This document shows positions 1 to 11,139 of a stretch of 64,000 nucleotides of DNA, in pieces. The DNA lies in contig CM067369.1 in assembly GCA_034401795.1 (NCBI GenBank), forward strand, positions 186,361,242 to 186,425,241, written 5' to 3'. Below the pieces are notes generated by a model that worked only from the letters and a program-made list of their open reading frames with translations, was not told the DNA's origin and searched no databases. The stretch comes from Chaetoderma sp. LZ-2023a (Eukaryota; Mollusca; Caudofoveata; Chaetodermatida; Chaetodermatidae). Position numbers and translations under genes: made by a program. How positions within the stretch are numbered: the stretch's first letter is position 1; each line of letters opens with the position of its first letter.

Positions 1-521
1 CCTGAACGAATCATATTATGCCATGGCTCATATCAACTGGCTTACGAAAGATTCTGAGGTGATGTAGAACTATATTCAGGAATGCAAGATTTAGAAATAG
101 ATTCCAGCATTGCTAATCTAATTATCCTTGATGAGCTAATGGAGGCCATAGATAGCAGGGTTACTGCATTCTTTATGAGACGAGGTCATCATGAGAATTC
201 AATGATAATTCATTTGATTTAGAATATTTTCTCGAAAAATAAGCAAAACAGAAATATTTCGCTGAATTGTCACTACATAATCCTATGTAAAAATACTAGA
301 GACGCATCCATTATAACTACATTGGCACATCAAATGTATGCTAGACATAGCTCGACATTACAGGATTCATATATTGATGGCTTTGATGCCACTACATGAG
401 CTCACGGCTATCTACTCATAGACTTCTGTCAGACAACACCTGAAAACCTGAGATTACGTACAATATTTTACGGGATCAAGTTTGTGTAGTGTACATCCCT
501 ACAACGAATAAGAAAGCTTAA
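1..521 (+). pseudogene. Maverick/Polinton packaging ATPase, C-terminal remnant
   Basis: Frame 1 reads as the C-terminal half of the FtsK/HerA-type genome-packaging ATPase of Maverick/Polinton (adintovirus-like) elements. Visible are a Walker-B-like LIILDELM, then RRGHHENSMIIHLI, ISLNCHY and KNTRDASI, and the late block HGYLLIDFCQTTPENLRLRT. The end, VVYIPTTNKKA, is in a shifted frame and stops at 519-521. The Walker A half lies outside the window. Three in-frame stops (TGA 55-57, TAG 220-222, TGA 397-399) and one frameshift near 460-475 make it a dead copy. Family assignment comes from remembered motif order, not from a search. The following small ORFs, in the order expected of these elements, support it. 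Confidence 0.8.
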
Positions 522-693
522 GAAAGTCCAAATAGCTAACAGGAAGGGCAACACTAATAATAATAATAATCGTAGACAGGCTGGGGCATCAGCTAAATCC
601 TGGTCTAAGCTAATACTAGAATGTTGTAATAAGGGTTTAGCGGATGCTGTGTCTGAATGCTGCTTAAACTTAATTCGTAGAGATATAAAATAA
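508..693 (+). pseudogene. Small conserved Polinton-type ORF
   Basis: An open frame of 61 codons overlaps the end of the ATPase remnant and ends at TAA 691-693. It is lysine-rich at the front, has an Asn run from an AAT repeat in the middle, and ends in a hydrophobic, Cys-rich helix-like stretch (LILECCNKGLADAVSECCLN). I recall similar short proteins directly after the packaging ATPase in Polinton-like elements. No ATG begins the frame here, so it is probably not expressed. Function unknown. Confidence 0.5.
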
Positions 694-860
694 AATTGAA
701 TACAATATAAATGCAGATATCGAAATAACATTAGATTACTCAGTAAAAGCAAAACGCTGTTATATCAAAGACGACAGGTTATTCAATGAGGAGATTTCTT
801 GCATCTTCTACTGCCAGTAGTATTGCCGCTTATTTCTAAATTATTCAGATAATACTAACG

Positions 861-1193
861 ATGGCAAGCATTCAGAAAATTACATTGGTACCACATAATA
901 TGATAGCCGGTATAAACATGACATCCAAGATTAATATTCTAAATAGCAATCAAAGTCTTAGATCTGCTGTGAATTCAGATCAAGAGATGGCACGAATTCT
1001 AAATCCTAGCAGCTTGACAGCTAGAGAAAAGGCAAATTTGTATTCTCAGATGCTTCAAAAGCTTAGACTGCAGATAGATCAGTCTAAGCAATTTGGTTCA
1101 GCGGTTAAGTCGTCAGATGATTCGCAGCATTCATGGAATCTCCAGACCTCAGCACCTCAGATATATCAAGCGGTTGAGGGAGAATGTGCTTGA
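861..1193 (+). CDS. Polinton-associated conserved protein, unknown function
   Basis: A 110-residue frame starts at ATG 861. The N-terminus (MASIQKITLVPHNMI) and the central block LTAREKANLYSQMLQKLRL match a small conserved protein I associate with Maverick/Polinton elements of invertebrates. There it sits near the packaging ATPase and structural genes. The central part looks helical with possible coiled-coil character. The frame is intact, but its neighbours are broken, so it is probably a passively preserved relic. No enzymatic motif is visible and the assignment is family-level recall only. Confidence 0.5.
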   Translation: MASIQKITLVPHNMIAGINMTSKINILNSNQSLRSAVNSDQEMARILNPSSLTAREKANLYSQMLQKLRLQIDQSKQFGSAVKSSDDSQHSWNLQTSAPQIYQAVEGECA

Positions 1194-2112
1194 GAATGTT
1201 TCAGATAGAGTTTAATTGATCTGGTAGGGCTACGAGTTCACATCGGTACACTACATCTCTCCCCTCTTTTGAATAATTATCTACAGTAAATATTATGCAG
1301 TTTTATTATAAATAAGGAATAATTGAATATTCCATTGAAAGAGAACTGATATATGACGGATAATTCACAGGATAAATTTAAAAACGCTTACTGGGGATGT
1401 GTTGACTACACAGTACCCCTAGCCAGTCAAGGGAATTATTATGTCCCTACCTATATTGATTGGCCATAATAATGCTATAAACAAAAATGATATTCCATTG
1501 ATTGGAATTTCGGTGTATAATATTCCATTACGGGTTTCACACATAATAATGAGTAACACACGTTGTCCAAATGGAATTATTCTGCCTGGTAGTATTGCAA
1601 AAAGTCTGGAGCACGTCTGTGTCTGAGCGAATATCTGCGTGTTTCGATTTCAGGGTAATCACGCAAGCTAAGGTCCTTATCCAGGTCATCGTCAAGATCG
1701 TCTGATGAAACATTCGAGTCAGATTCCCAGTTACGTGTATATGTATCACTTGGTAATTTCTTAACATGAGAAGAGTTTTGCGCAATATGTTTTTCCTGTG
1801 GATAGCCTATCCGAATAGTAATCTAGTCGATTTAAACACCTCAACTGTAACACAGACTCCTTATACAATTTCTAAGGACTTTTTAGAAGTTAAATTACTG
1901 ACAGCCTTCAATAGACTCTTATCAGATGCTAATATACCCAGACAAGTCATGGGGAGTCATAAGACTTGGGCTAAGATTCATAATACAGACGAAAGCATTG
2001 CACCCTTGAGTCTTCATCATATCAAATCTAGAGAAAAAACCTGAGGCTAAAAGTTTATAACCTACGCTCATTAATAGATGGAGTACATCTGCACCCAATG
2101 CTGTCGCTAGAA
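1194..2112 (+). other. Degenerate Polinton interior with short ORF fragments
   Basis: This is AT-rich DNA between recognisable Polinton pieces. A frame from ATG 1353 reads about 38 residues, including NAYWGCVDYTVPL and NYYVPTYIDW, before two stops. A 92-residue frame at 1766-2044 contains ANIPRQVMGSHKTWAKIHN. Both have the look of decayed structural-protein fragments, but I cannot assign either. No other gene is seen here. Confidence 0.35.
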
Positions 2113-2312
2113 ATCTGAGATCTCGAGACGCTAAGCTATCTAAAACTTGGTTAAACTATGGCGGAAAAAAAGTTCCCAAGAACTCAAGAAATAAAAAATA
2201 TATTAGCACAGCTGACAGATTGAAACGTGTATATTACGATAGAAAACACTCCACGTCTTTTGGCGCATTGGAAAAACTACATTGGGCCTTATCAGAACAT
2301 TATCTAAACCAT
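2113..2312 (+). pseudogene. Polinton-type integrase N-terminal fragment
   Basis: An open stretch ending at TAA about 2310 reads through KKYISTADRLKRVYYDRKHS followed by TSFGALEKLHWAL. This resembles the conserved block before the DDE core in Polinton integrases (proteins often named transposon-derived F54H12.3-like), where the form YYDPKHPxSFGGxEKL is usual. The catalytic core is absent, because the next sequence is a minor-capsid-like piece and then a gypsy remnant. The fragment is therefore rearranged or truncated. Confidence 0.55.
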
Positions 2313-2322
2313 TAATACGGGG

Positions 2323-2442
2323 CTGGTTAGCCGAGCAAAAAGTGTAGGAAAAAGTATGGGTAAGCATGCACTGCCAGACGGTTTAGACATGGCTGAAGAT
2401 GTTATAGCTGGTAAAAAATTGAAAACAGAAAAAGAAACTTGA
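2323..2442 (+). pseudogene. Polinton minor-capsid-like (pVI-like) C-terminal fragment
   Basis: A 39-residue open stretch ends at TGA 2440-2442. It carries the pattern SRAKSVGKSMGKHALPDGLD followed by MAEDVIAGKKLK. I recall this basic, Gly/Ala-rich amphipathic tail from Polinton/adintovirus minor capsid proteins (usual form AKxVGKEALRTGxNxAxDVLxGK). It lies immediately before the gypsy-1 gag remnant, so the border between the two elements is at about 2443. Confidence 0.5.
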
Positions 2443-2985
2443 TGCCCATTTCCTACCGAAGAAAACATAAGGCACAAACGATTCACATTTAAACAGGCAA
2501 AGCAAGATACAGGTGAATCTCTGGATCAGTTTGCCACCAGGTTGAGGACCCTGTCACTCACTTGCGAATTTGACAGCATGGATGACGTGATCGCAGATAA
2601 AGTCCTTGAAAATGTGTGTCAACAAGCTTAAAGCACAATATTTTTACGCGATACAGATTCCAGTTTAAAATTATCCTGGAAATGGGACGCACGATGGAAT
2701 GGGTGGACTCGCAATTCCAGGAGATGCAACATGGAGCTTCATCTACCGACAGAAATTATCATAAGTCACACACGGCTGGACGTGATTTTCAAGCTCCGAA
2801 CTACCAGAAGAATTACAGATCAGAAATGGGTAAATCAACTGCATGTTACAATTGTGGAGGCATGTGCCCCCCAACCCCTCAGTAGCATTACCATGCTCAT
2901 GGCAAAACGTGTAACAGATGTGCTAAATGAAACCATTTTGAAAAGTGTTGCCGAAGCAGCAACAGTGATAACAGAACTAAGATGT
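2443..2985 (+). pseudogene. Gypsy-1 Gag remnant (capsid and zinc knuckles)
   Basis: A capsid segment FKQAKQDTGESLDQFATRLR continues into LSLTCEFDSMDDVIADKVLE (about 2488-2625). It is typical of gypsy Gag capsid C-terminal domains. After frame changes, a nucleocapsid segment shows CYNCGG (about 2847) and then GKTCNRCAK..NHFEKCC. These are two damaged zinc knuckles in the arrangement seen in K02A2.6-like elements. Stops separate the pieces, so no functional Gag can be made. Confidence 0.75.
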
Positions 2986-3068
2986 AACAATAAACGTAAA
3001 ATTAATCGGGATGGAATGGTACATATTGTAGATGAAACCACAGTCACTAACGATGACAGGGGTTATCT

Positions 3069-3445
3069 TTGTTAAACATGAAGAAGAGACAAAATGGCTA
3101 TGTACTATCTATCGATAATAAACAGCTGAAAATTACAATCTCAGTCGCAGGGGTTGACACAGACATGCTAATTGACAGTGGTGCTTCCGTTAATGTAATT
3201 TACGGAAAACATTACACTATGATTAAAAGCTATAACACAAACGTGAAACTACAGGTTTCAAATGCTCAGATATACGTGTATTGAAATATAAGCCCACTAC
3301 CTGTGCTCAGAAAGTGTTATGCTCTTGCAGAAACGAACTCACGAATGTCGGTGGCAACATTCTTGGTTGTCAACCCAGATGCCGGTTCATTGGTTGGCTT
3401 TAAAACCGCCACAGATCTCAGATTGATAAATATACCAGACATAAA
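3069..3445 (+). pseudogene. Gypsy-1 aspartic protease remnant
   Basis: The frame from 3069 includes KITISVAGVDTDMLIDSGAS, carrying the retropepsin active-site motif D-S-G-A-S, and ends at 3284. Downstream pieces in other frames continue the fold (VATFLVVNPDAG). It is a family-A2-like protease broken by a stop and frame changes. Confidence 0.75.
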
Positions 3446-3479
3446 ATAGATTTTATCAGATAATACACATGGAATTTCA

Positions 3480-4830
3480 CGCGAACTGGATAACATAATA
3501 TCGGAATATGTCGATGCTTTACACAGTATTGGTGAGCTAAAAGACTACCAATTTCACATACATATTGACAAAACTGTTAAGCCTGTTTCGCAGTCTCAGA
3601 AACGAGTGCCATTCAACATCAAGCAACAACTCGAATCCGAGTTAGAAAACCTTGAAAACATTGGAATCATCGAACCAGTAGATGGCCCTACATCGAGGGT
3701 GTCACAAATAGCAGCTTTTCCTAAGAAACAAGATCCATCTAAAGTGTGTGTTCGTAAACATGAGATCCGCCAACACTGCAGTCCAGAGGCAATGACAGCT
3801 AACACCCACAATGGACGAAGTTCTACACGATCTCAATGGTGCATCCGTATTTTCGAAGCTAGATCTTATTCAAGGGTATCACCAAATAGAGCTAGAAAAA
3901 AATCCATGTGTATAACAATGTTTGCAACTCATAAAGGGTTAAGACAGTACACACGGTTAGTGTTTGGACTATCTTCAGCATCAAAAATAATCCAACACAT
4001 TATTCAGCAGGTCCTCAGTGGAATAGACAGTGTTAAAAACATCTCGGATGATATAATTATATTTACCAGTGGACAAACCAGTCACGATAGAGCATTGCGA
4101 TCAACATTACAGCGATTGCATGAGAAAGGAATGACTCTAAACAGAAATAAATGCAAATTCAATAACTGATAGCTTTTATGTTCTTTGGATTTATTTTCTC
4201 AAAGGGCAGTATCTTACCAGACCCTGAGAATGTATCAGCCATTAAAAAGATTCAAAGTCCAAAATCAGTATTAGAAGCATGCAGTCTATTAGGTATGCTT
4301 AACTTTGTTTCACAATGCATACTGGATTATGCAACGTTGAGTGAACCATTGCATAATCTAATTAGAAAGGACATAAAATGACAGTGGACTGAATGTCACG
4401 ACAGATGCTTGCATTTGCTCAGAGACAGTCTTACTAATGACATGGTTATGTCCTACTATGAACCATGTAAAGACATTGAAGTCATAGTTGATGCTAGTCC
4501 AGTAGGTTCAGAGGCTATACTGACGCAAAAAGATGATACACAAACGTCATGTGTCGTTGCTTATGCTAGTCGAGCTCTAACAGATGTAGAGACACATAGG
4601 CTTGTGAAAAATTCCATCTATACCTATGTAGAACAACATTCAGAATGATAACAAACCATAAGCCTCTCGAAGCAATGTTTAACGAACCGATGGCAAAACT
4701 AACAGCTAGAATTGAAAGATGGCAGCTCTGATTACAGCCATATGAATTCTCAGTGTCATACAGACCAGAACCACACAATCCTGCAGACTATCTCTCACGA
4801 CATCCATTACCATCACAACAGCAATAGCAC
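3480..4830 (+). pseudogene. Gypsy-1 reverse transcriptase and RNase H remnant
   Basis: The RT N-terminus begins with LDNIISEYVDALHSIGELKD and continues in the 187-codon frame 3606-4169. Blocks present are VPFNIKQQLESELENLENIG, the palm motif degraded to ISDDIIIF (usual form Y/F-x-D-D), and TLNRNKCKFNN. The frame 4178-4381 carries the thumb/connection segment with FFGFIFSKGSILPDPENVSA. The frame 4409-4648 carries RNase H (VIVDASPVGSEAILTQK, ASRALTDVETH). Stops at the frame ends and a corrupted palm region make it inactive. Confidence 0.85.
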
Positions 4831-5034
4831 AAAAACATTGCTGAGGAATATGTAGACTTCTTGACCAATAACGCAACGCCACAAGCAATGACACTGGATG
4901 ATATTCGTGACACTACTGAACAGGACCTAGTCATGCAAAAATTAATGAAAGCAATCCTCTCAGGAACGTGGTGTAAAGCAGACTGATCTTTAGCCTTATA
5001 AGAGACTTGACTCAGAACAGTCCATTTCCACATC

Positions 5035-6170
5035 AGGCGATGTAATCTTCCATGATATGTGCCTTGTTATCCCTGTTTCAATACGAAAATGTGTTTTATG
5101 ATTAGCTCATGAATGACATCAGGGCATAGTAAAGACAAAGAGTTTACTCCGTGAAAGAGTGTGGTATCCAAATATCAACAAAGACGTAGAAGACATGAAC
5201 AGTGAATACATTCTGTGTCAGGTGAATGGAACTGCAAGTAAGACGGAACCTTTGGTGATGACGGAGTTGCCATCAAAGCCATGGAGCAGTGTTAGTGCCA
5301 ATTTATGCAGTCCTTTTTCCATCAGGTGAGTACATATTAGTGGTAATCGATGAATACTCGAGATACCCAGAGGTAGAGATAATCAGAGCTACGTCAGCCA
5401 TAATAATGAAACTAGACAGGATATTCGCCACACATGGAATCGTGGACGAATTGACGTCTAACAACGGACCTCCATTTAACAGCACACGTTTCACACAATA
5501 TGCAAATGACAAAGGTTTCAAACACTGTAAAATAATGCCATACTGCCCAAAAGCAAACTCTGAAGCAAAACGTTTTATGCATACTTTAAGCAAAGCTATT
5601 CGCACAGCAAATGCTGAAGGAAAGAATTGGAAGACGGAAATTCAGCAATTCCTATTAAACTACCATGCGGCAAGTCAATTGACAACAAATACTTCTCCAG
5701 AAGAACTGTTATTCGGCAGAACAATCAAAACTAAAATTCCACAAATAAGCATAGACATAGACGATAATAAACTTCACAAGAGGGATACCGATGCCAAAGC
5801 TAAGATGAAAACTAACTCGGACATGCATATGGGCATGAAGGAATCAGTGATAAAAGAAAACGACGTAGTTCCTGTAAAGCAGAAGAAACAAAACAAACTC
5901 TCGACTCTGTTTGGGCTCGACCCTAAAACTGTTGTTCGTAAGAAAGGATCTATGCTATTTCTAGAAGATGATAGAGAAAATACGTGTCCCAGAAACACAT
6001 TGCATGTGAAGAAAATATGCCCAGGGACGTACAACCAGATGGCAGATGTTGATTCCGATGACGACCTATATCTGACTAGTCCAGAACCAGTTGAAATACC
6101 AGATGACGCACCAGTGCGCACACATCAATATACACTGAGAGACAGACGTCCAACGGACAGACTGGAGTAC
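5035..6170 (+). pseudogene. Gypsy-1 integrase remnant
   Basis: A damaged zinc-binding region (LAHE, then ILCQVNGTASK) lies at about 5095-5235. It is followed by a long open frame from 5289 covering the DDE core: VVIDEYSRYPEVE, ELTSNNGPPFNS (N in place of the usual second catalytic D), and PYCPKANSEAKRF (usual form HP-x-x-NG-x-x-E-R). The C-terminal part ends in an RDRRPTDRLEY tail. The frame stays open past 6170 only because the inserted solo LTR happens to lack a stop until 6458; that extension is not gene sequence. Confidence 0.8.
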
Positions 6171-6807
6171 TGTAGCTCACGGGGATATGCGCTGGTCCGC
6201 CATGGCGTGCCCATCCATTGCACCACAAATGCACAACAGATGGGAGGGCTGGTTAGCTACGGATCTCGGGGTTGCGGATCCCGTATCGCATCTCTCCAGA
6301 AAGTACAAAGACCGACGCATAAGGCCGGTGGAACACATAGGTTCCGGTGGGGCCATGCAACCATTGCCACTGAGATTGAACCACACCGTGTCATCCCAAT
6401 TGTGTGTGTCACCGGTATGTCGATTCATCTTAATTTGGAACTATGGACAAGATGGTAATAATAATTAAACAGTCACAAAATTTATACCACTTTACAAACA
6501 ATTCTATACGTTTGACAGTGAATGAGCACAATAATACACAACGTAGAGCCGGGCTGGTGTTCTTTCCACGTGGTTTCGCCAGAGGTACCACACAGATCCT
6601 TAAATCCTCAGAGGTATCCCCGCAAGAGAGAGTTTCCGCAATGAAGTCACTAGGTAGTTTAATATAAACTAGTATACCCCTAACACACACACACACACAC
6701 ACAAAGAAAATATTGTTGTTGCCAAAGGAAAGTGCCTCGCATGGGCCTCCGTCACAGGAAAATGCCTTCAATGCCGAAACGGAGGAAAAGAGCTGGCAAA
6801 AAGGGCC

Positions 6808-8310
6808 ACTCTTTTGTTTAACAGAAAATGCTAAGTTTTGTATATGTGGTGGAACAGTCATGTTCTTAATCAAAATTAGGACAGTAAAACTGTATGTAAT
6901 TTATTGTGGGGTTTAAACAGCTCCATATCTTGCGGAAAATCAAGGCTACTGATTCCGCCAAGCTGGACTGTGTTTTCCAGGTGGGTGGACTGCCAAGTAT
7001 CCTCCTTTATGGGTAGGACTAGTCTCATCCCTACCTAGACCACAAGCATTGGTAATTACACTACAGCTCGGAAAATGCTTGCACACAGTTTACAATTATA
7101 ATACTGTCGTATGGAGATTATGTGTACAGTCATCTTGAGTGTCTATGTTTCTGTCTTGTTGGTGAATTTCATTGATATGCATGGCTGCTTATCTGTAGAT
7201 GAGTCTTACGCTGTTGTGAAGTGTGACGTTTTTATTACACCTGAGGGGCAGGGTCGGTTGCTGCGGTGCATCTTTATTGAACATGATGTATTTCACTCCA
7301 TAATGGCCGATCACGGGGTGGGACAGAGTTACTTTAGAGCATGGGTGACCAAGAATGGTGCTGTCATAACTTGAATTAATCCATTATCGAACTTCTTTTC
7401 GGTGGCAAAATCCTAGTCAGATGGACGACAGACTGCGGGCATCTTGCTCTCTTAATAATAATGACTGTTATTACGTGTGAATGATGTGTAATATTTTAGC
7501 TGTTTCCGTATGACGATTCCGGGGTGGGGTGGGGGGGGAGTGGGAGATTCCTTGTAGTGCATACTGTAGATGGCTGCAGTGTTGTTCATCCTTTTCGTAT
7601 GATCACTTTTCCGTAAACCGGATAAGAAGGTGATTGCGGAAAATGTTGGCGGGTGTTAATGGATTTGTTGTAGGGAAGCCTGGGCTGCTGTGTGATGCTG
7701 GTGTATTGCGGATTGGGCATATCCAGGTTTCCACGCTGGTGAATGCCAAGTCTGGTGCGGTTGGGGGAGAGTTGGGTTTACGGAAAGAGATGAGCTTCCC
7801 GTATTTATGTGGGAGGGATTGTGGCGAAGATAATGTCTCTAACTTTTTCAATTAACAACATTAGGTGAATGCTACAATTGTTGTTGCCAATGTTGTACAT
7901 CTCCATTATCCTTGGTAACCGAGTGTGTGTGTGTGATGTTCGCACAATGCTGAATTGACGTATGCAACCTTGCAGGCAAGTGTGTTCTGTATGCTTCTGG
8001 ATTTCTGTGTCCGGTGTGATGTTCTGACTGCTCACGGGGTGGGGGGACGTGGTGGGGGGGGCCTTGGTCGGGAAGTTGTGGTCGGGTTTGCCCTTGGGAT
8101 GGAGAGTGATCATCTCCCATTACACGATGGTTGGCACTCTGTCATAATTTTATGTACCGGGAATATTTGAGCCGAGAGTCTGCTGAACAGGCTTCTTCCC
8201 TTCCCACCGCCCATGGAAGGGGGGGGGGGGGGTGATATTTGGGGAGGGGGGATTTGCTGCGGTGCGGGATGCCACTCTTTTGTTCAACAGAAAATGCTAG
8301 TGAAGCTACT
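6808..8310. repeat. 1.4-kb block M in solo LTR A, between 28-bp direct repeats
   Basis: The stretch from about 6838 to 8275 is absent from LTR copies B and C but closely resembles 50943-52345 inside gypsy-3, in the same orientation. In copy A it lies between two nearly identical stretches, CCACTCTTTTGTTYAACAG plus AAAATGCT, at about 6808-6836 and 8272-8300. It contains G-runs (7525-7550, 8038-8060, 8218-8232). The frame 7111-7374 has a damaged counterpart at 51217-51417, but no known domain. Confidence 0.65.
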
Positions 8311-9799
8311 GTTAAGGTGTTGCACGCTGGTTTACATGAAGATGGGACAACGATTTCTGAAGAATTCCCAGGTCACCGTCTTATGTATTTCCAAAGTTGC
8401 TGCATTGGTAGTTGCCGCTTTATTTATGGGGGCCTTCTGCTACATCCTAACCTACCATTTAGGTGTTAGCAACAAAAACAAGCTTTGGTCGCAAGTGGCA
8501 GGGATTACTACCTAACATTAGATACGGTTATCCATTGGGCGTAGATGGTCAGCTTCCTGTAGGTCGCCCTGCATAGCATCTACCGCCAAGAACAGCATGC
8601 ATACATGGCACGGAACAAAGCCCTGAATCAAATAACGATCCGGTCACCAGGTTCCGCAACCACATATGACATCACCAGATGAGTTTAACAGTTGACATGT
8701 CATTATGGTGGGGGTGGAGAGACAGATATCCAACGCTTCATCCAGACACCGCAATGAATTGGATGGAGATCCGCATCTTGTCGATCACCGTGTGCTACGG
8801 AGCTGACATTTAACCTGTCATTAGGGTTATTTTCCAAGATGCCCAGAGATGCACTGCAGGCCGGTACTAAAACATATAAATTAATATTATTTTTATTTCA
8901 CAGTGCTTCCTACCTTGGCGGAGGAATCTACCTAATAAGTATCCGTAGACACAGGGGGACGTGTATATAAATCGGCACTTTAACTATCACCGCTCGGAAA
9001 CCTCCGATAGTTTCCCAGGGTCGGATCTGGTCAACGTGTCGATTGGGAATCCAAACAATTAATAAGCCATAAGGCTGGTGGATACACGGAAAGAGACAAT
9101 AACTTACTATATATAAGAGGCCCTATAGGTCACTTGGCCAATTTTACACAACCTCGCCAGTGCGTGGGGCTACATTACCACAGCAACCGGAAGAGGCGTA
9201 CACTATGCATCTCTGTTGAAGAAATTGTCCCTAACCGCTTTAAACCTATTCTAATAGTCAGGTTTCGTCGGTAACATGTCAGGCTCAAACAATTAGAGCA
9301 TGATCAGCGACCTCAGTGTAAAATTGATGCTGGCGGGGATAGTGATGCAGATATAATGTTGCTGTATAGTATTTCATAGCGTACTGCGTTCTAGAGTTTT
9401 TATAAATAAACAAAACATATTAACTTGATGGCTACTTGCCATATGCACAACTAACCAATACACAAACTAACGGATGCGAAGATAATGAAATGATAATTAT
9501 AAAGTATCACAGGTCACTAGACCTTACGCTGCAGCTAGTTGAGAGCACCACAGTAAACAATGATAAATCTCAGTATGAAACAGAAATGATAAGAATGCGG
9601 TCCTAGGCCCAGTACGGTACCTATTAGTCATCAGTACCTTTATACGGAAATAATTAAACGTTTTGTAACTTTAATGTACAATAGTATAGCTACTTGAATA
9701 CCTATTGGTCATCAGTATGGAACAAGTTCATTAGTTACTGAAATTGAGGAGCTATTACACTCATAGCGCGAGATGACGCGTTCTCAGGACTGGAAAGGT

Positions 9800-9880
9800 G
9801 TTCGCAGGAAGACATCCGCCGGCAGGTCTCTGCAAGCAGGTCTCCGCAGGCAGGTCTCCACAGGCTGACTTCTCCAGGCA
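9800..9880. repeat. Short tandem repeat GCAGGTCTCYGCAG inside LTR A
   Basis: Four imperfect copies of a 14-18 base word, GCAGGTCTC followed by YGCAG or CACAG, run between about 9808 and 9875. Shorter forms remain at the same place in LTR copies B and C (about 46370 and 61410). Confidence 0.6.
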
Positions 9881-10551
9881 AGCAGGATATGGTGCATTCT
9901 CAGGACAGGTAATGGAACAGTACAAGAATGTCCACTAGATAGTCTTATAGCTGATACATAATCACAGCAGAAGTTGTAAAGTTTTCCGTCTGGCGACGGA
10001 GGTATGAAAATTAAGAGTAACCCATTAACAGGGAGGGTTACTTATATAATAACATTGCATGTGCATTCACTGGTACATGGTGTGGGGTGTGTTGCATAGC
10101 TCTTGCGGTGCACCGGGCAAAGTTCACCCAGACTGGTCGAAAGCTAAATTATCACACACGACATGCAGTGTGGAAGTTGAAGTCCACTTTTCAGCATGGT
10201 TGGCAGATCCGGCGAGTCATCCACCAAGAACCACCATCGGCTCTACATTCCATAGGGTTACATTCCGGGCCCACACATCCCGTCCATAGGAAGGCTCCCT
10301 TTGGAAGGTTTGGATGTGAGAGTTATAACTTTAAATTTAGTTTATTACCCTCGGATGGCCGTCCGAAGGTGTACTAAAACTGTGGAAGCCGAGGACTCCT
10401 TACCACCGCAGATGAGCTGAAATCCGAGAGGCACTGAATGAAGTAGGAATCACTGTAGGTTTGCAGTTACACACGTCTACCCTGATGGTCCAGTCGTCCT
10501 GCGCTGGCTGACTTCCACGCCGGTGATGCTCCTGATTCTCGATTTTTCACC

Positions 10552-10575
10552 CCTTTTATGCTCCTCGGGACGTCA
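10552..10575 (-). promoter_or_regulatory. CRE-TATA promoter of LTR A
   Basis: On the minus strand TGACGTCC (10575-10568) precedes CATAAAAGG (about 10559-10551). It corresponds to the perfect TGACGTCA plus GTATAAAAGG pairs in LTRs B and C. Both elements carry one substitution, so this promoter is probably weakened. Confidence 0.5.
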
Positions 10576-10680
10576 GCGCTGGGTGCCTCAGCCAATCAGC
10601 GGCCGAACACTAGCCAATCAATCAGCGTGCTGTAGAGGTGGTGATGTGGTTATCACGTGTACAGAGCACTCTCTATTCTG

Positions 10681-10684
<4 letters not shown>

Positions 10685-10742
<58 letters not shown>
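10685..10742. repeat. (TA)n microsatellite
   Basis: About 29 uninterrupted TA units inside solo LTR A. At the same place LTRs B and C have only a few units (TTTAATATATACATGCG and TTTAATATATATATACGCG), so the repeat expanded in copy A after insertion or in its lineage. Confidence 0.95.
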
Positions 10743-10744
<2 letters not shown>

Positions 10745-11139
10745 GCGATTAAGACGTCAAGGCAATATTTTAAGTATAATTTAGCGGGGAGCTTCGATGA
10801 TAACTCTGCCATTTCTGGACCGATTTTAAAACAGTTAAAAGTACTGTGATCCTCGTCTCATTCCGATCATTGAGGTACCTGGAATGACGAGAACAGTGCA
10901 ATTTAAAGAAATTACGGGTATCCTCTCGGTACACTATAAGTATATACTCGCTCCCAATCTCAACACATGTTGTCAGGGAAGCTCTGACGCGCACCATGCG
11001 CACTACACGTTTTAACGAAAACCTCTCCTATAGGGCTCATATACGCATACTATCATACCCGAGATGGCGGTTCTGTATCCAGCTTAGCTGGGATGGCTGG
11101 TAGCTGTCCGGTCGATCCATGCTACAGTACTATCAATCA

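Larger units (their letters stand above)
2443..6170 (+). mobile_element. Gypsy-1: decayed Ty3/gypsy retrotransposon
   Basis: The order Gag, zinc knuckles, protease, RT, RNase H, integrase is visible on the plus strand, with many stops and frame changes. No LTR pair is recognisable. The left edge joins Polinton debris at about 2443. The right edge is cut at 6170 by the solo LTR unit, whose GTAC target duplication lies in the integrase C-terminal reading frame. Motifs resemble the K02A2.6-like gypsy group common in invertebrates (recall). It is much older than gypsy-2. Confidence 0.85.
6171..11126 (-). mobile_element. Solo LTR (copy A) of the gypsy-3 family
   Basis: The unit begins TGTAGC and ends GCTACA, a perfect 6-bp terminal inverted repeat with TG...CA ends. 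It is flanked by GTAC at 6167-6170 and 11127-11130, a 4-bp target duplication. The outer segments (6171 to about 6838, and about 8270-11126) align in order with the two LTRs of gypsy-3 at 44025-47667 and 59104-62655. An extra 1.4-kb block, absent from those LTRs, lies between. Orientation is set as minus by the CRE/TATA promoter at 10552-10575 and by the gypsy-3 gene direction. Short ORFs inside are not genes. It inserted into the integrase end of gypsy-1. Confidence 0.8.

Noticed and set aside
6187..6468. Extension of the gypsy-1 integrase frame and overlapping frames beyond 6170
   Set aside because: The sequence after 6170 is LTR, shown by copies at 44025 and 59104; the open frame is accidental.
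7111..7374. Possible membrane protein gene in block M
   Set aside because: The second copy (51217-51417) is frame-broken, and there is no known domain or conserved start context.
10523..10849. Frames with Ile-Tyr repeats
   Set aside because: Translation of the (TA)n microsatellite inside solo LTR A.
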